Origin: Gilvimarinus sp. DA14
GTDB taxonomy: Bacteria; Pseudomonadota; Gammaproteobacteria; Pseudomonadales; Cellvibrionaceae
Direction: 5' to 3'
Assembly (NCBI RefSeq): GCF_024204685.1
Contig: NZ_CP100350.1
Coordinates: forward strand, 682,001-746,000
DNA length: 64,000 bases
Shown: in pieces, positions 1 through 9,916 of the stretch
Layout: each line of letters begins with the position of its first letter
Position numbering within the stretch: position 1 is the stretch's first letter
Position numbers and translations under genes: made by a program
The notes under the pieces: generated by a model
Seen by the model: only the letters and a program-made list of their open reading frames with translations
The model's database searches: none
Told to the model about the DNA's origin: nothing

Positions 1-312
1 GGGGTTGCGAGATAAAGCGGCAAACGCCGCAAGAGCGATTGCCGGCGCGGTATTACGTGCGGCGGGCTCCAGTAAAATATCCGCTTCTACATCAAGTTCT
101 TGTATTTGTTGTGCGATCAGGAATCGGTGTTCGTTATTACACACAATAATAGGCGGCTCTGTGAAGCCGCTGTGCTTAACGCGCAGTAAGGTATCCTGGA
201 TGAGGGTAAAATCAGAGTTGGTTAACTTGATACACTGTTTGGGGCACAGCTCTCGGGACAATGGCCAAAGCCTATTCCCCGAGCCTCCAGCAAGCAGCAC
301 TGGTATGATCAT
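1..312 (-). CDS. manC: Mannose-1-phosphate guanylyltransferase, N-terminal fragment (runs off the left edge)
   Basis: The first 104 residues are visible; the rest lies beyond the window. The product should convert mannose 1-phosphate and GTP to GDP-mannose in the cytoplasm. The start reads MIIPVLLAGGSGNRLWPLSR, the nucleotidyltransferase signature (LLAGGxGxRLWPLSR) of the ManC/AlgA/WbpW family, followed by a PKQ motif. Further in, the LEPAARNTAPA segment is typical of this family. The start is the ATG at 310-312; a stop codon lies three codons upstream in frame. ManB, encoded at 6833-8188, would supply its substrate. The cupin/isomerase half of bifunctional AlgA-type enzymes would be off-window, so mono- versus bifunctional status cannot be decided. 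Confidence 0.93.
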   Translation of the reverse strand, partial: MIIPVLLAGGSGNRLWPLSRELCPKQCIKLTNSDFTLIQDTLLRVKHSGFTEPPIIVCNNEHRFLIAQQIQELDVEADILLEPAARNTAPAIALAAFAALSRNP

Positions 313-450
313 ACGGGCTCATTTCTCACGCCACTCGCGAGTCCAAACGGCTACTCGCGAGATGTTTGTTAGATTACTCAGAGCCCGCCATTTTGACACA
401 TAGCCGATAATTAGCAAATCAGCCTGGTGCCTTAAAATGTAACAGGGATG

Positions 451-1836
451 TTAACCCAACAGCCTTTCAGCGCTTATTACCGGCGCGATTGCCTGGCGCA
501 CCGGCGGAGCCACCGGCATCCGACCAACAGAGTGATAAGTAAAGCCTCGCTTAACCATTCGCTGCGGTTGATAGACATTTCGGCCATCAAAAATCAGCGG
601 CTCGACCAACTGGCCGGCGATAACATCAAAATCAGGCGCCCGAAATGCCTGCCACTCGGTCATCACCACCAGAGCATTGGCGCCTTGTAGAGCCTGCTCT
701 TTAGTGTCACACAAAATCAAATCGTCACGCTCGCCATAAATCCGTGCGGTTTCAGCCATCGCCTCAGGGTCGTAAGCCTGCACTGTCGCGCCCGCCTGCC
801 ACAACGCCTCCATCAGACAACGAGACGGCGCCTCGCGCATGTCATCGGTATTTGGTTTAAATGACAACCCCCAAAGGGCAAAAACTTTGCCCTGCAGGTC
901 ATTTTGATAGTAAGCAGAAATTTTCTTAAACAGTACCTGCTTCTGCGCCGCATTGCGCTCTTCCACTGCACGCAAAACTTCGGGGGCAAACCCCTGAGCC
1001 TGGGCCGTATTTATCAGGGCTTTTACATCTTTAGGAAAACATGAACCGCCGTAACCGACGCCGGGATAAATAAAGTGATAACCAATCCTCGGGTCACTGC
1101 CTATACCACGACGCACGGATTCAATATCGGCCCCCAAACACTCCGCCAGATTGGCCATTTCATTCATAAAGCTGATTTTTGTAGCCAGCATACAGTTAGC
1201 GGCGTACTTGGTAAGCTCGGCACTGCGCACATCCATCACCATGATCTTTTCATGGTTGCGGTTAAAGGGCGCGTAGAGCTCGCGCATCAACTCTTCGGCC
1301 CAATCCTCTGCGGTGCCGATGATAATACGGTCTGGCTTCATACAGTCTGCAACTGCAGATCCCTCTTTGAGGAATTCGGGGTTAGACACAACGGCAAAAT
1401 TCAATGAACTCGCTCGCGCAGATAAGCAATTGGCTATGGTTTGCGATACCGCATCTGCGGTACCGACGGGAACGGTTGATTTGTTCACGACAACCGCGTC
1501 TTTAGACAGGAATTCGCCTATTGACCGAGCCACCGCCAGCACATACTGCACATCTGCCGCCCCGCTCTCATCAGGCGGGGTACCGACGGCAATAAACTGC
1601 ACTTCACCATGCTCCACCCCCTGACGGGTGCTATCGGTAAACTCGAGCCGACCGGCGGCATAATTATCAATTACCAGGGCTGACAATCCGGGCTCAAAGA
1701 TAGGAATTTGGCCGAGCTTTAACGCAGAGATCTTGTCGCTATCGATATCGACACACACCACATGGTGCCCTACTTCAGCCAATACGGCGGCCTGTACCAG
1801 CCCTACGTAGCCCACCCCAAACACTGTTACCTTCAT
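451..1836 (-). CDS. ugd: UDP-glucose 6-dehydrogenase
   Basis: This enzyme oxidises UDP-glucose to UDP-glucuronate using two NAD+ in the cytoplasm. The 461-residue protein starts with an NAD-binding Rossmann motif ([19 protein letters not shown], then the acidic VDID at the end of strand 2). It has the [10 protein letters not shown] segment and the catalytic cysteine in [11 protein letters not shown] near residue 265. The C-terminal UDP-binding domain includes [13 protein letters not shown]. It lies downstream of lapB on the same strand across 80 bp and upstream of manC. Its substrate is made by GalU (5905-6801). It probably feeds an envelope polysaccharide pathway; closely related GDP-mannose dehydrogenases (AlgD) are the main alternative, but the sequence looks like the UDP-glucose type. 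Confidence 0.93.
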   Translation of the reverse strand: MKVTVFGVGYVGLVQAAVLAEVGHHVVCVDIDSDKISALKLGQIPIFEPGLSALVIDNYAAGRLEFTDSTRQGVEHGEVQFIAVGTPPDESGAADVQYVLAVARSIGEFLSKDAVVVNKSTVPVGTADAVSQTIANCLSARASSLNFAVVSNPEFLKEGSAVADCMKPDRIIIGTAEDWAEELMRELYAPFNRNHEKIMVMDVRSAELTKYAANCMLATKISFMNEMANLAECLGADIESVRRGIGSDPRIGYHFIYPGVGYGGSCFPKDVKALINTAQAQGFAPEVLRAVEERNAAQKQVLFKKISAYYQNDLQGKVFALWGLSFKPNTDDMREAPSRCLMEALWQAGATVQAYDPEAMAETARIYGERDDLILCDTKEQALQGANALVVMTEWQAFRAPDFDVIAGQLVEPLIFDGRNVYQPQRMVKRGFTYHSVGRMPVAPPVRQAIAPVISAERLLG

Positions 1837-1916
1837 AAGAACCCGGCCTATGCTGACGAATTAACATGGCCAGTTAAGCAACAGAAGTTTACAGTTTCGT
1901 TAAAGCTTGCCTTCGG

Positions 1917-3104
1917 CTACTCTCCCGCAACACCCCGAATTGGCTTGATGCTGCCCCAGGTTTTACAGCCAGGACACAACCAATGCAGGCTGTTGCCGGT
2001 AAACCCACACTTGCTACAGCAATAACTGGGTTTTTCCGCGATCACGGTATCAACAAGCTGCTTCAGTAATTGCAAGTTTTCGCGGGCACGCCCCGCTGAG
2101 TGGGGCAAATAAAGCTCAATAAGACGGTTTAATGTACGGATACTGGGCCTTTGCTTAAATTGCTCAGCAATAAAATCGGCCGCGATATAGTCATCGCCAT
2201 CCCAGCGTAAGCGATCGGCGATTTTTATTACCAAACTATTGCTGGGGTGAGACTGCAACAACCCCTTCAAATACCGTAAAAGCGACGCCGATTCACCCAA
2301 CTTTTCGTAACTTTCGCAGGTCATCTGTAGGGATTCGGGAATATAGTCTGGGTCTTGGTCAGGAATTTTATGCAAATGATCCAACGCATCTCTGTAGCGA
2401 CCCTGGGAGATCTCAAGGCGCGCAAAGAGAAGACTGGCGCGCGCTGAAGCAAAATCGTAACCGAGCGCCGCTAGCAGGTGAGTTCTGGCCTTCGAGTAAT
2501 TTCTTTGCTCAAGGTCAACCAGCGCCTGCTCGCAGGAAAAGTGAGCTTGCAGCTGGGGTAAAGATTGGCCGCCCCCAGATTGATAAGACTTTTCTTCAAC
2601 TTTCGAGGCCATTGAGATTGCATTATCCCACTCGTTTTCATCCTGATAGATTTCAATAAGATGCACGAGTGCAGCCTGTTTATAGGCAGATGAAAGTTTT
2701 ACCAGCTCTAGCAGTAGTGCCTCTGCCCGGTCCAGCAGCCCAGAGCGAATGTAATCTCTAGCCAGCTCAAGCTGAGATTCGTGCTGCTGCTTAATTGTCA
2801 GCCCGGGCCGGGCCAGTAAGTTCTGATGTATCTTGATAGCCTTACTGACTTCGCCGCGTTTGCGAAGCATATTGCCCAGCGCAAGATGGGTTTCCAAGGT
2901 GTCACTATTGACGTCGAGAGAGGAAATAAATGCGTCTATAGCACTATCTGGCTGTTCGTTAAATAGATAGCTCAAACCCTTATAGTATTGCAGCGCATAG
3001 TCTTTAGGTCGCGAGCTATCGCGGCGAGTATAGCGATATCGACCTAGGCCATAGCCAACAGCAACCGCAATCAACAATGCCGCAAAAAATACGACAGCAT
3101 CCAT
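1917..3104 (-). CDS. lapB: Lipopolysaccharide assembly protein B (LapB/YciM)
   Basis: LapB is an inner-membrane-anchored TPR protein which, in E. coli, recruits FtsH to degrade LpxC and so tunes LPS synthesis. The 395-residue product has one N-terminal membrane helix (residues 1-20, followed by GRYRYTRRD), a run of TPR-like helices, and a C-terminal rubredoxin-like zinc module with two CxxC pairs (CSKCGF and CPGC). The length matches the E. coli protein (389 aa). I chose the ATG at 3102-3104 because the open frame upstream of it overlaps lapA, and because the membrane helix starts exactly there. It begins one base after the lapA stop, so lapA and lapB are probably translationally coupled. Confidence 0.93.
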   Translation of the reverse strand: MDAVVFFAALLIAVAVGYGLGRYRYTRRDSSRPKDYALQYYKGLSYLFNEQPDSAIDAFISSLDVNSDTLETHLALGNMLRKRGEVSKAIKIHQNLLARPGLTIKQQHESQLELARDYIRSGLLDRAEALLLELVKLSSAYKQAALVHLIEIYQDENEWDNAISMASKVEEKSYQSGGGQSLPQLQAHFSCEQALVDLEQRNYSKARTHLLAALGYDFASARASLLFARLEISQGRYRDALDHLHKIPDQDPDYIPESLQMTCESYEKLGESASLLRYLKGLLQSHPSNSLVIKIADRLRWDGDDYIAADFIAEQFKQRPSIRTLNRLIELYLPHSAGRARENLQLLKQLVDTVIAEKPSYCCSKCGFTGNSLHWLCPGCKTWGSIKPIRGVAGE

Positions 3105-3105
3105 A

Positions 3106-3405
3106 CTAATCTCGTAAACTCTGACTTCTAATTTGACGAAGCTCCTGCTCAAGCTGTTGCTGACGTTTGATAAGGGATTTAAGCTTCCTCGCCTGGACAA
3201 ATACAGGCAAACTGGTGACCAGCATACCCAAGAGCAGTCCAATCAGCGCAAACCCCAATAGCCAAAGTCCCAGGCCAAGCGCGGGAAAAGTGAAACCGAA
3301 TAAGGTAACAGCTACCGGAGAACTATTCTCCAAACTGAATAGATAGCCAAAGAACACAGCCACCAATGCCAGCGCCAAGTAAATCCAGCCAGCGACCTTC
3401 TTCAT
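3106..3405 (-). CDS. lapA: Lipopolysaccharide assembly protein A (LapA/YciS, DUF1049)
   Basis: This is a 99-residue integral membrane protein, known in E. coli to work with LapB in LPS assembly. Two hydrophobic helices are visible, at about residues 6-25 and 42-66, separated by the short SLENSSPVAVTLFGF segment characteristic of DUF1049. A charged, coiled-coil-like tail rich in Q, E and R follows (LKSLIKRQQQLEQELRQI). It sits between ihfB and lapB, as in enterobacteria and pseudomonads, and the three genes probably form one transcript. Confidence 0.9.
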   Translation of the reverse strand: MKKVAGWIYLALALVAVFFGYLFSLENSSPVAVTLFGFTFPALGLGLWLLGFALIGLLLGMLVTSLPVFVQARKLKSLIKRQQQLEQELRQIRSQSLRD

Positions 3406-3435
3406 ACCAACCTCAGATTGTTCGGGTGCGTGAAT

Positions 3436-3726
3436 CTATGCCTGAATGCTTTCATTCACTCTATCCCGCATCTCCTTGCCCGGCTTAAAGTGAGGCACAT
3501 ACTTTCCCTCTAACTCGACCGATTCACCGGTCTTGGGGTTACGCCCCATACGGGGTGCTCGATAGTGCAATGAGAAACTGCCAAATCCGCGAATTTCTAT
3601 ACGCTCACCGTCGGCAAGCATTTCCGACATATGATCCAGCAATAGTTTTACCGCGAGCTCTACGTCCCGTACCGGTAGATGATCTTGCTTTTCGGCAATA
3701 TATTCTATGAGCTCTGATTTTGTCAT
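3436..3726 (-). CDS. ihfB: Integration host factor beta subunit
   Basis: This is the beta chain of the IHF heterodimer, a nucleoid protein that bends DNA and supports sigma-54 activation. The 96-residue sequence is a complete HU/IHF fold: an alpha-helical N-terminus starting [14 protein letters not shown], the [13 protein letters not shown] strand, and the DNA-binding arm with the intercalating proline in GRNPKTGE. It lies between rpsA and lapA. Because this window contains several RpoN-type flagellar promoters, IHF is a plausible architectural partner there, although I did not identify specific IHF sites. The start is the ATG at 3724-3726. Confidence 0.97.
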   Translation of the reverse strand: MTKSELIEYIAEKQDHLPVRDVELAVKLLLDHMSEMLADGERIEIRGFGSFSLHYRAPRMGRNPKTGESVELEGKYVPHFKPGKEMRDRVNESIQA

Positions 3727-3875
3727 AGCCTGATCTCAGTTGTCCGTTGTTGTACAGGCCCCGCACCAACGCCGAAGTTAGCTTATAACGTAGCCATAAT
3801 GGACGCAACACTTAACATAAACATAACGAACTGAATGTAAGTCCTTGATCTGCATCCTATAACAAATCAGCAGGC

Positions 3876-3905
3876 AAAAAAAAGGCCGGCGAGCTGCCGG
3901 CCTTT
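3876..3905 (-). terminator. Rho-independent terminator downstream of rpsA
   Basis: A ten-base-pair stem (AAAGGCCGGC paired with GCCGGCCTTT) with a five-base loop is followed on the minus strand by an uninterrupted T run. It lies 17 bases past the rpsA stop. It would separate most rpsA transcripts from ihfB, which therefore probably has its own promoter in 3727-3875. Confidence 0.92.
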
Positions 3906-3921
3906 TGCTGAAGCGTAAGAA

Positions 3922-5601
3922 TTAGTCTTTTGCTTCCATTTGCGCCTTGATCAGGTCACCCAGAGTAGCGGGCTGAGCCTGCTCTGACTGCTTAGCAGAG
4001 TGCTCTTTAATCGCAGCTTTCTCTTCAGCAACGTCTTTAGACTTAACAGACAGGCTGATAGAGCGGTTTTTGCGATCTACACTGATGATCTTAGCTTCAA
4101 CTTCTTCGCCTTCTTTCAGCACGTTACGGGCATCTTCAACTTTCTCGCGAGAAAGTTCAGAAGCTTTAAGCACAGCCTCAACGTCGTCAGCCAGAGTCAC
4201 TACAGCTGCCTTCGCTTCAACTTCTTTAACCACACCCTTAACAACAGTGCCTTTGTCGTTTTCGGCTACGTACTCAGAGAACGGATCGGCTTCCAATTGC
4301 TTGATACCCAGAGAAATACGCTCACGCTCGGGATCAATGGCCAGCACCACGGTTTCGATCTCATCGCCTTTCTTGTACTTGCGCACAGCTTCTTCACCAG
4401 CTTCGTGCCAAGAGATATCAGACAGGTGAACCAGACCATCGATACCGCCTTCCAGACCGATGAAAATGCCGAAATCGGTAATTGACTTGATCTTGCCGGT
4501 GATTTTTTCACCTTTGGCGCAAGTGCGTGCGAAGGCATCCCAGGGGTTCTCTTGGCATTGCTTAACACCCAGAGAAATACGACGACGCTCTTCGTCGATG
4601 TCGAGAATCATCACTTCGATCTCGTCACCTACATTCACAACCTTAGAAGGATGGATGTTTTTGTTGGTCCAATCCATTTCGGATACGTGAACCAGACCTT
4701 CAACACCCTCTTCCAGCTCGGCAAAGCAACCATAGTCGGTCAAGTTGGTCACAACCGCTTTAACGCGGGCACCTTCCGGATAACGACCGGTGATTTGCAG
4801 CCATGGATCTTCACCCAGTTGCTTCAGCCCCAGAGATACACGGTTGCGCTCGCGATCGAACTTCAGGACTTTAACGTCGATTTCGTCGCCTACATTTACG
4901 ATTTCGCTCGGATGCTTAATGCGCTTCCAGGCCATATCGGTAATGTGCAACAGACCATCAACACCGCCCAAGTCAACGAAAGCACCATAGTCGGTCAGGT
5001 TCTTAACAATACCTTTAACAACCATGCCTTCTTGCAAAGTAGCCAGCAGCTCTTCGCGCTCAGCCGAGTTAGCTTGCTCCAACACCGCACGGCGTGATAC
5101 CACTACGTTGTTGCGCTTTTGATCGAGCTTGATAACTTTAAATTCGAGTTCTTTACCTTCCAGATGAGCAGTTTCGCGCACCGGACGTACATCCACCAGA
5201 GAACCAGGCAGGAACGCACGGATACCGGCTACATCGACAGTAAAGCCACCTTTGACTTTACCGTTAATAACACCTTTAACCACCTCATCAGCAGAATGCG
5301 CCGCTTCCAGCACTTTCCAGGCTTCAGCACGCTTAGCTTTTTCGCGAGACAGACGTGTCTCACCAAAGCCGTCTTCTACGGTTTCCAGGGCAACCTGAAC
5401 TTCATCGCCCACTTCCAGCGTCACTTCGCCGTTTTCGTCGGCAAACTGATTGGCGGGAATAACGCCTTCAGACTTAAGGCCCGCGTGTACGGTAACCCAG
5501 TCTTTGTCTACGTCGATAACAACCCCAGTCACAATGGTGCCGGGCGCCATTTCAACGGTTTTCAAGCTCTCTTCAAATAACTCTGCAAAACTTTCGGTCA
5601 T
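3922..5601 (-). CDS. rpsA: 30S ribosomal protein S1
   Basis: S1 binds mRNA on the 30S subunit and helps unfold structured or SD-poor messages. The 559-residue product contains six S1 (OB-fold) repeats, with the well-conserved central ones carrying [20 protein letters not shown] and [20 protein letters not shown]. Its length is close to the 557 residues of E. coli. I use the ATG at 5599-5601 ([14 protein letters not shown]) because it aligns with the E. coli start. An in-frame GTG two codons upstream (5605-5607) is better spaced from a weak AGG, so the start is uncertain by two residues. The gene is normally directly downstream of cmk, but here manB and galU intervene. Confidence 0.97.
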   Translation of the reverse strand: MTESFAELFEESLKTVEMAPGTIVTGVVIDVDKDWVTVHAGLKSEGVIPANQFADENGEVTLEVGDEVQVALETVEDGFGETRLSREKAKRAEAWKVLEAAHSADEVVKGVINGKVKGGFTVDVAGIRAFLPGSLVDVRPVRETAHLEGKELEFKVIKLDQKRNNVVVSRRAVLEQANSAEREELLATLQEGMVVKGIVKNLTDYGAFVDLGGVDGLLHITDMAWKRIKHPSEIVNVGDEIDVKVLKFDRERNRVSLGLKQLGEDPWLQITGRYPEGARVKAVVTNLTDYGCFAELEEGVEGLVHVSEMDWTNKNIHPSKVVNVGDEIEVMILDIDEERRRISLGVKQCQENPWDAFARTCAKGEKITGKIKSITDFGIFIGLEGGIDGLVHLSDISWHEAGEEAVRKYKKGDEIETVVLAIDPERERISLGIKQLEADPFSEYVAENDKGTVVKGVVKEVEAKAAVVTLADDVEAVLKASELSREKVEDARNVLKEGEEVEAKIISVDRKNRSISLSVKSKDVAEEKAAIKEHSAKQSEQAQPATLGDLIKAQMEAKD

Positions 5602-5701
5602 GGTCACAAAAATTACCTATATAAAGACGCTGCCCAGAATAAGCGAGAAACAACCTATTCGACACAGCACCGTACGGTCAGTCGCACGGGTCGATTCATT
5701 A

Positions 5702-5730
5702 ATTAGAATTGGGGCTTTCAGTGCTGACAA
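5702..5730 (-). promoter_or_regulatory. Sigma-70-type promoter of rpsA
   Basis: On the minus strand TTGTCA (-35, 5725-5730) and TCTAAT (-10, 5702-5707) are separated by 17 bases. Each hexamer differs from consensus at one position. Transcription would start near 5695, leaving a leader of about 95 nt before the rpsA start codon. Confidence 0.7.
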
Positions 5731-5860
5731 AAACCCCGATTCGACCGCAAACTCCTGTTAACTGCCAGTGTTTATGATCCATTGGGACCAAACTGAAACA
5801 GACCAGGTATCAGCAGGTGGGGCAGGCTAGCAGAACAGGCTAAAGAAGGCAAGGAAAATA

Positions 5861-5887
5861 AGGCGCCTCATAGAGATAGAGGCGCCT
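5861..5887 (-). terminator. Rho-independent terminator downstream of galU
   Basis: A perfect nine-base-pair stem (AGGCGCCTC with GAGGCGCCT) and a nine-base loop are followed on the minus strand by TATTTTCCTT. It starts 17 bases past the galU stop and separates the manB-galU unit from rpsA. Confidence 0.8.
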
Positions 5888-5904
5888 AAAGTATCAGGGC
5901 TGAG

Positions 5905-6801
5905 TTATTTGGCCCCATAGGTCTTTTGCAGATGCTCAGTTACAGCGGAGCCCACCTCGCCATGGCGAGCCGCGTAGGTGATATTGGCAATCATATAGCC
6001 TGTTTTACTGCCGCAATCGTGACTGCGCCCCACCAGCTCGTAAGCCTCGACTTTTTCTTTCTCCAACAGTTTATCCAGAGCATCGGTCAATTGGATTTCA
6101 CCACCGGCGCCCGGCTGGGTGCGCTCAAGCAAATCCCAAGTCGTTTCGGACAGAATATAACGCCCGACAATGGCCATATTAGAGGGCGCCTCATCGACCG
6201 GCGGCTTCTCGACCATGGCTTTAATTTCGCGGCTATTGCCCGCGCCGATCTCCTGGCCATCACAATCGACCACCCCGTATTTGTATACCCACTCCCAGGG
6301 GACGCCCTCTACCAGAATCTGGCTTGCGCCAGTTTGGTCGAACTGCCTGACCATACCTGCAAGATTGTCTTTCTTCGGGTTGCATTCATAGCTGTCCACC
6401 AGAACGTCCGGCAAGAGTACGGCAAATGGCTCGTTACCAATAACCGGCTTGGCGCACAAAATAGCGTGACCTAACCCTTTGGCCTCGGCTTGGCGCACTG
6501 AAATCACCGTTAGCCCAGGAGGCGTAATCGACTGCACCTGCTCCAACAAAGAGCGCTTCAGACGGGCTTCAAGCTGGGCCTCGAGCTCAAAACTGGTATC
6601 GAAGTGGTTTTCGATCGAGTTTTTTGAGGCGTGAGTTACCAGCACAATCTCTTTAATACCGGCCGCTGCAGCCTCATCCACCACATATTGAATCAATGGT
6701 TTGTCCACCACTGGCAGCATCTCTTTCGGAATCGCTTTAGTGGCGGGTAACATTCTCGTGCCCAGGCCCGCTACCGGTATAACCGCTTTCTTTACTTGCA
6801 T
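5905..6801 (-). CDS. galU: UTP--glucose-1-phosphate uridylyltransferase
   Basis: GalU makes UDP-glucose from glucose 1-phosphate and UTP. The 298-residue protein opens with the signature [20 protein letters not shown] and [19 protein letters not shown], and has the LLPDVLVD segment and the VEKP motif expected for the family. It lies 31 bases downstream of manB on the same strand and ends in its own terminator, so manB and galU probably form a two-gene operon. The product feeds Ugd (451-1836) and general envelope glycosylation. The pair sits between cmk and rpsA, which are adjacent in many proteobacteria. Confidence 0.96.
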   Translation of the reverse strand: MQVKKAVIPVAGLGTRMLPATKAIPKEMLPVVDKPLIQYVVDEAAAAGIKEIVLVTHASKNSIENHFDTSFELEAQLEARLKRSLLEQVQSITPPGLTVISVRQAEAKGLGHAILCAKPVIGNEPFAVLLPDVLVDSYECNPKKDNLAGMVRQFDQTGASQILVEGVPWEWVYKYGVVDCDGQEIGAGNSREIKAMVEKPPVDEAPSNMAIVGRYILSETTWDLLERTQPGAGGEIQLTDALDKLLEKEKVEAYELVGRSHDCGSKTGYMIANITYAARHGEVGSAVTEHLQKTYGAK

Positions 6802-6832
6802 TCTGATCTCCTTAAACTGCTTTCAATATGAC

Positions 6833-8188
6833 TTAGCTATCGAGCAAGGCTAAAATCTCGTCGGTTTTGGCTTGCATCAACGCCTTATCTGCCCGGCTTT
6901 CAACATTCAAACGTACGACAGGCTCGGTATTAGACATACGCAAGTTAAAGCGCCAATTCTCGAAGGTCATGCTGATGCCGTCGGTGATATCCACCTGCAG
7001 CGCTTCGGCAGAAAAATGCTTACGAACCTTTTCAATCGCCGCCTTGGCGTCGGCCACTTCGCGGTTTATCTCTCCGGGGGACGGGAAACGCGCAATACAC
7101 TCGGCCATCATGGAGGACAGGGTGGCACCCTTGCGACACATTAACTCGGTTACCAATAACCAGGGAATCATTCCACTATCGCAGTAAAAGAAGTCGCGAA
7201 AATAGTGGTGAGCGCTCATCTCACCGCCATAGATAGCATCTTCCTTACGCATGCGCTCCTTGATAAACGCATGGCCGGTTTTTGATTGCACCGCTTCGCC
7301 GCCACAGCGCTCAGCGATATCGATGGTATTCCAGGTAAGGCGTGGGTCGTGGACCACCTTACCGCCCGGCTCTTTGGTTAAAAACGCTTCGGCCAGCAGA
7401 CCCACCAAGTAGTAGCCTTCAATAAACTCGCCGTTTTCATCAAAAAAGAAGCACCGATCAAAGTCGCCATCCCAGGCTATCCCGAGGTCGGCTTTATGAG
7501 CCAATACGGCCTCACGGGTTGAATCACGGTTTTCGACCAGTAGAGGATTGGGAATGCCGTTGGGAAAGGTGCCGTCGGGCTCATGATGGATTTTAATAAA
7601 TTCGAAAGGCAGGTGTTTTTCAATGGCGTCAATCACATGTCCAGCGGCGCCATTACCGGCATTAACGACAATTTTTAACGGCTTTAAATTATTGCTGTCG
7701 ACGTACCCCAGCAAATGCTCAACATAGGCCTCCAGAGTATCGACCTTTCTATAGGCCCCTCGATCAGATTCGGCCACCGGCTCAAACTCACCGACTTCAG
7801 CAAGCTTTTTTATATCTAGCAAGCCGGTATCACCGCTAATGGGTCTAGAGCCCTCACGCACCGGCTTCATCCCATTGTAATCAATGGGGTTATGGCTTGC
7901 GGTGACCTCGATACCGCCACCGGCTTGCAAATGGCTGGTAGCGAAATACACCTCTTCGGTACCTGTCATGCCGATGTCGATGACATCGACGCCTTCATCG
8001 CGCAAACCATTACCCACCGCCTGCTTTAGAGCTTCACTGGTTTGGCGAACATCACCACCAAGCACCACATCTTTGGGTTTTAAAAACTGACCATAGGCTC
8101 GTCCGATCCTATAAGCGATTTCCTCATTAAGCTCCTCTCCTAACTTTCCACGAATATCGTAGGCTTTAAAACAGGTCAGGCTTGCCAT
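6833..8188 (-). CDS. manB: Phosphomannomutase (CpsG/ManB type)
   Basis: It interconverts mannose 6-phosphate and mannose 1-phosphate, supplying ManC for GDP-mannose synthesis. The 451-residue protein has the four-domain phosphohexomutase layout: an N-terminal [16 protein letters not shown], the phosphoserine loop [14 protein letters not shown] near residue 95, the metal loop DGDFDRC near residue 240, and the sugar-binding [10 protein letters not shown] near residue 320. It resembles E. coli CpsG more than AlgC. I place the start at ATG 8186-8188 because GGAAG is well spaced upstream; an in-frame GTG four codons earlier overlaps that SD. Dual phosphoglucomutase activity is possible. Confidence 0.93.
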   Translation of the reverse strand: MASLTCFKAYDIRGKLGEELNEEIAYRIGRAYGQFLKPKDVVLGGDVRQTSEALKQAVGNGLRDEGVDVIDIGMTGTEEVYFATSHLQAGGGIEVTASHNPIDYNGMKPVREGSRPISGDTGLLDIKKLAEVGEFEPVAESDRGAYRKVDTLEAYVEHLLGYVDSNNLKPLKIVVNAGNGAAGHVIDAIEKHLPFEFIKIHHEPDGTFPNGIPNPLLVENRDSTREAVLAHKADLGIAWDGDFDRCFFFDENGEFIEGYYLVGLLAEAFLTKEPGGKVVHDPRLTWNTIDIAERCGGEAVQSKTGHAFIKERMRKEDAIYGGEMSAHHYFRDFFYCDSGMIPWLLVTELMCRKGATLSSMMAECIARFPSPGEINREVADAKAAIEKVRKHFSAEALQVDITDGISMTFENWRFNLRMSNTEPVVRLNVESRADKALMQAKTDEILALLDS

Positions 8189-8308
8189 ATTTTCTTCCAC
8201 TGTTGAATTGGTTAAGCGGTACCAGAGCCGCGTCTCAGGTAAAAGTTACAATTGTTGCTCGCAAATGGTGCAAATAAAGTAAACCGTTTGTTTATGACAT
8301 TTGCCGTG

Positions 8309-8334
8309 TCGGGATACCGAAGCAGGGGTATCCC
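8309..8334. other. Perfect nine-base-pair hairpin between cmk and manB
   Basis: CGGGATACC (8309-8317) pairs with GGTATCCCG (8326-8334) around an eight-base loop, in the 216-base gap between the cmk stop and the manB start. No T run follows on either strand, so it is not a classic intrinsic terminator. It could be an RNA processing or stabilising structure, a Rho-assisted terminator or an operator. Confidence 0.5.
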
Positions 8335-8404
8335 GGCCCTGCCACCCAAACCGTCCACACTTCAGCTTGCACAGACAGCTTCACTGCAAAGATCGTGCGC
8401 GTTA

Positions 8405-9073
8405 TTAACCCTGGTCGATATGAGCCATCATGACGGCCAAAACTTCGTCAATGCTTAGTGCCGTACTGTCAATCGAGATGGCGTCCTCAGCGGGCCGTAG
8501 TGGCGAGCTGGCACGATTGCGATCTTGCTCATCGCGTATTTGGATATCCGCAACCAGGCGGGTCAAATCAACATTTTCGCCAAGCCCTTGGAGCTGTTTA
8601 TAGCGCCGCTGGGCACGGGCCTCAGCGCTGGCGGTAAGAAAGAACTTGCAGTCCGCTTGCGGGAATACGGTGGTACCCATGTCGCGCCCATCAGCCACCA
8701 GAGGCCCGTCTAACGCAAACTGACGCTGGCGCTCAAGCAATGCTTCTCTTACCTCGGGAATCGCGGCCACCTTGGAAGCCAGCATGCCAACCTTCTCTTC
8801 ACGTATTGCCAGAGTGACATCCTCATTATCAAGCAAGATGACGCTGCGACCGTCTACCTGCACAAAGCGCACAGGGAGCACGCGTGCAGACTCACTTAAT
8901 GATTGAATATCGTCAGATGCTATCCCGGTTTTCAGGCTATGGAGCGCGACCAAGCGATACAGAGCACCACTGTCGAGTAAGCTGGCACCCAACTTCTGCG
9001 CCAACAATTGACTCAGAGTACCTTTTCCAGCACCACTGGGGCCATCGATGGTTATGACAAAATTCTTTTTCAT
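8405..9073 (-). CDS. cmk: Cytidylate kinase
   Basis: Cmk phosphorylates CMP and dCMP with ATP in pyrimidine salvage. The 222-residue protein begins with the P-loop ITIDGPSGAGKGTLSQLLA, and contains GRDMGTTVFPQADCKFFLTA and the LID-region RDEQDRNRASSPL, all hallmarks of the CMP kinase family. It starts seven bases after the pyrF stop, with a GGGGAG-type ribosome site inside the pyrF 3' end, so pyrF and cmk are probably co-transcribed. Downstream lie manB-galU rather than the usual rpsA. Confidence 0.96.
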   Translation of the reverse strand: MKKNFVITIDGPSGAGKGTLSQLLAQKLGASLLDSGALYRLVALHSLKTGIASDDIQSLSESARVLPVRFVQVDGRSVILLDNEDVTLAIREEKVGMLASKVAAIPEVREALLERQRQFALDGPLVADGRDMGTTVFPQADCKFFLTASAEARAQRRYKQLQGLGENVDLTRLVADIQIRDEQDRNRASSPLRPAEDAISIDSTALSIDEVLAVMMAHIDQG

Positions 9074-9080
9074 CGGCTTC

Positions 9081-9800
9081 TCACCACTCCCCAGCAGGAA
9101 GTTTCAACTCGGCGAGAATTTCCCGACATGCCTGGCTCGGATCCTGCGCCTGAGTTACTGGGCGGCCCACCACCAAATAATCACTTCCGCTAGCCACTGC
9201 TTCGGCGGGCGTCATAATACGGCGTTGATCATCTTTTGCCGCCGCCGTAGGGCGAATCCCAGGAGTAACCAATGTAAAGTCTTTGCCTAATTCACGCTTT
9301 AAAGGGCCAGCTTCCCAGGCCGAGCAAACTACCCCATCCAGGCCGGAGGACTGAGCCAGTGCAGCAAGCTTCAGAACCTGTTGCTCCGGCGAGACATCTA
9401 TGCCGACCGCAGCCAAATCTGAAGCCTCCATACTGGTCAGCACTGTCACCCCAATTAACAGCGGAGGCTGCGAAAATGGCGTAAGCGCTTCGCGGGCAGC
9501 CTCCATCATACGGCGACCGCCAGCGGCGTGAACATTAACCATCCACACCCCGAGATTGGCGGCAGCAGCGACGGCCTTGGCTGTAGTGTTGGGAATATCG
9601 TGAAATTTTAGATCGAGGAAAACGTCAAACCCGAGCGTCATTAACTGCTCTACAAGCTGGGGCCCGCTCGTGGTAAACAGCTCTTTGCCGACTTTCAGGC
9701 GGCAATCCTGTGGTGACAATTGATGTGCGATTTTTAGGCAGTCTTCAGCGTTATCGTAATCCATCGCCACAATTAGGCGAGGTCCATCCGGCTGTTGCAT
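9081..9800 (-). CDS. pyrF: Orotidine 5'-phosphate decarboxylase
   Basis: PyrF catalyses the last step of UMP synthesis, decarboxylating OMP. The 239-residue TIM-barrel protein carries the active-site motif [15 protein letters not shown] near residue 60, preceded by KVGKELFT, and the phosphate-binding TPGIRP and VVGRPVTQA segments at the C-terminus. I start it at the ATG at 9798-9800 because GGGGGA lies just upstream; an in-frame GTG six codons earlier has no useful SD. It is the promoter-proximal gene of a pyrF-cmk unit. Confidence 0.96.
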   Translation of the reverse strand: MQQPDGPRLIVAMDYDNAEDCLKIAHQLSPQDCRLKVGKELFTTSGPQLVEQLMTLGFDVFLDLKFHDIPNTTAKAVAAAANLGVWMVNVHAAGGRRMMEAAREALTPFSQPPLLIGVTVLTSMEASDLAAVGIDVSPEQQVLKLAALAQSSGLDGVVCSAWEAGPLKRELGKDFTLVTPGIRPTAAAKDDQRRIMTPAEAVASGSDYLVVGRPVTQAQDPSQACREILAELKLPAGEW

Positions 9801-9883
9801 ATTTCCCCCGTAGTCCACTTCCCGCCGCAGCGGGTTATCAGGCTGCTATTAAAACAAACTTGGGGTAAATAAGCAGCAACAAA

Positions 9884-9909
9884 TGCCATTGGGGTATACC
9901 CCAATGGCA
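9884..9909. terminator. Perfect inverted repeat after the ComEA-like gene
   Basis: Twelve bases (TGCCATTGGGGT) are repeated inverted as ACCCCAATGGCA with a two-base centre, seven bases past the ComEA-like gene's stop. On the minus strand TTTGTTGCTG follows, a weak T run. I call it a probable terminator that ends this gene before pyrF, though an operator palindrome is possible. Confidence 0.55.
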
Positions 9910-9916
9910 GGTGCAT

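Larger units (their letters stand above)
5602..5904. other. Intergenic region between galU and rpsA
   Basis: These 303 bases hold no gene that I can support. They contain the galU terminator (5861-5887) at one end and the rpsA promoter (5702-5730) and its leader of roughly 95 nt at the other. The leader includes a short inverted element around GTACGGTCAGTCGCACGGG. Leader structure would suit the S1 autoregulation known in enterobacteria, but that is inference. Confidence 0.7.

Noticed and set aside
4000-5097. Long plus-strand open frames opposite rpsA (4000-4485 and 4552-5097)
   Set aside because: They repeat in step with the S1 domains of rpsA (for example recurring NTQRNT), showing that they are shadows of its repeats.
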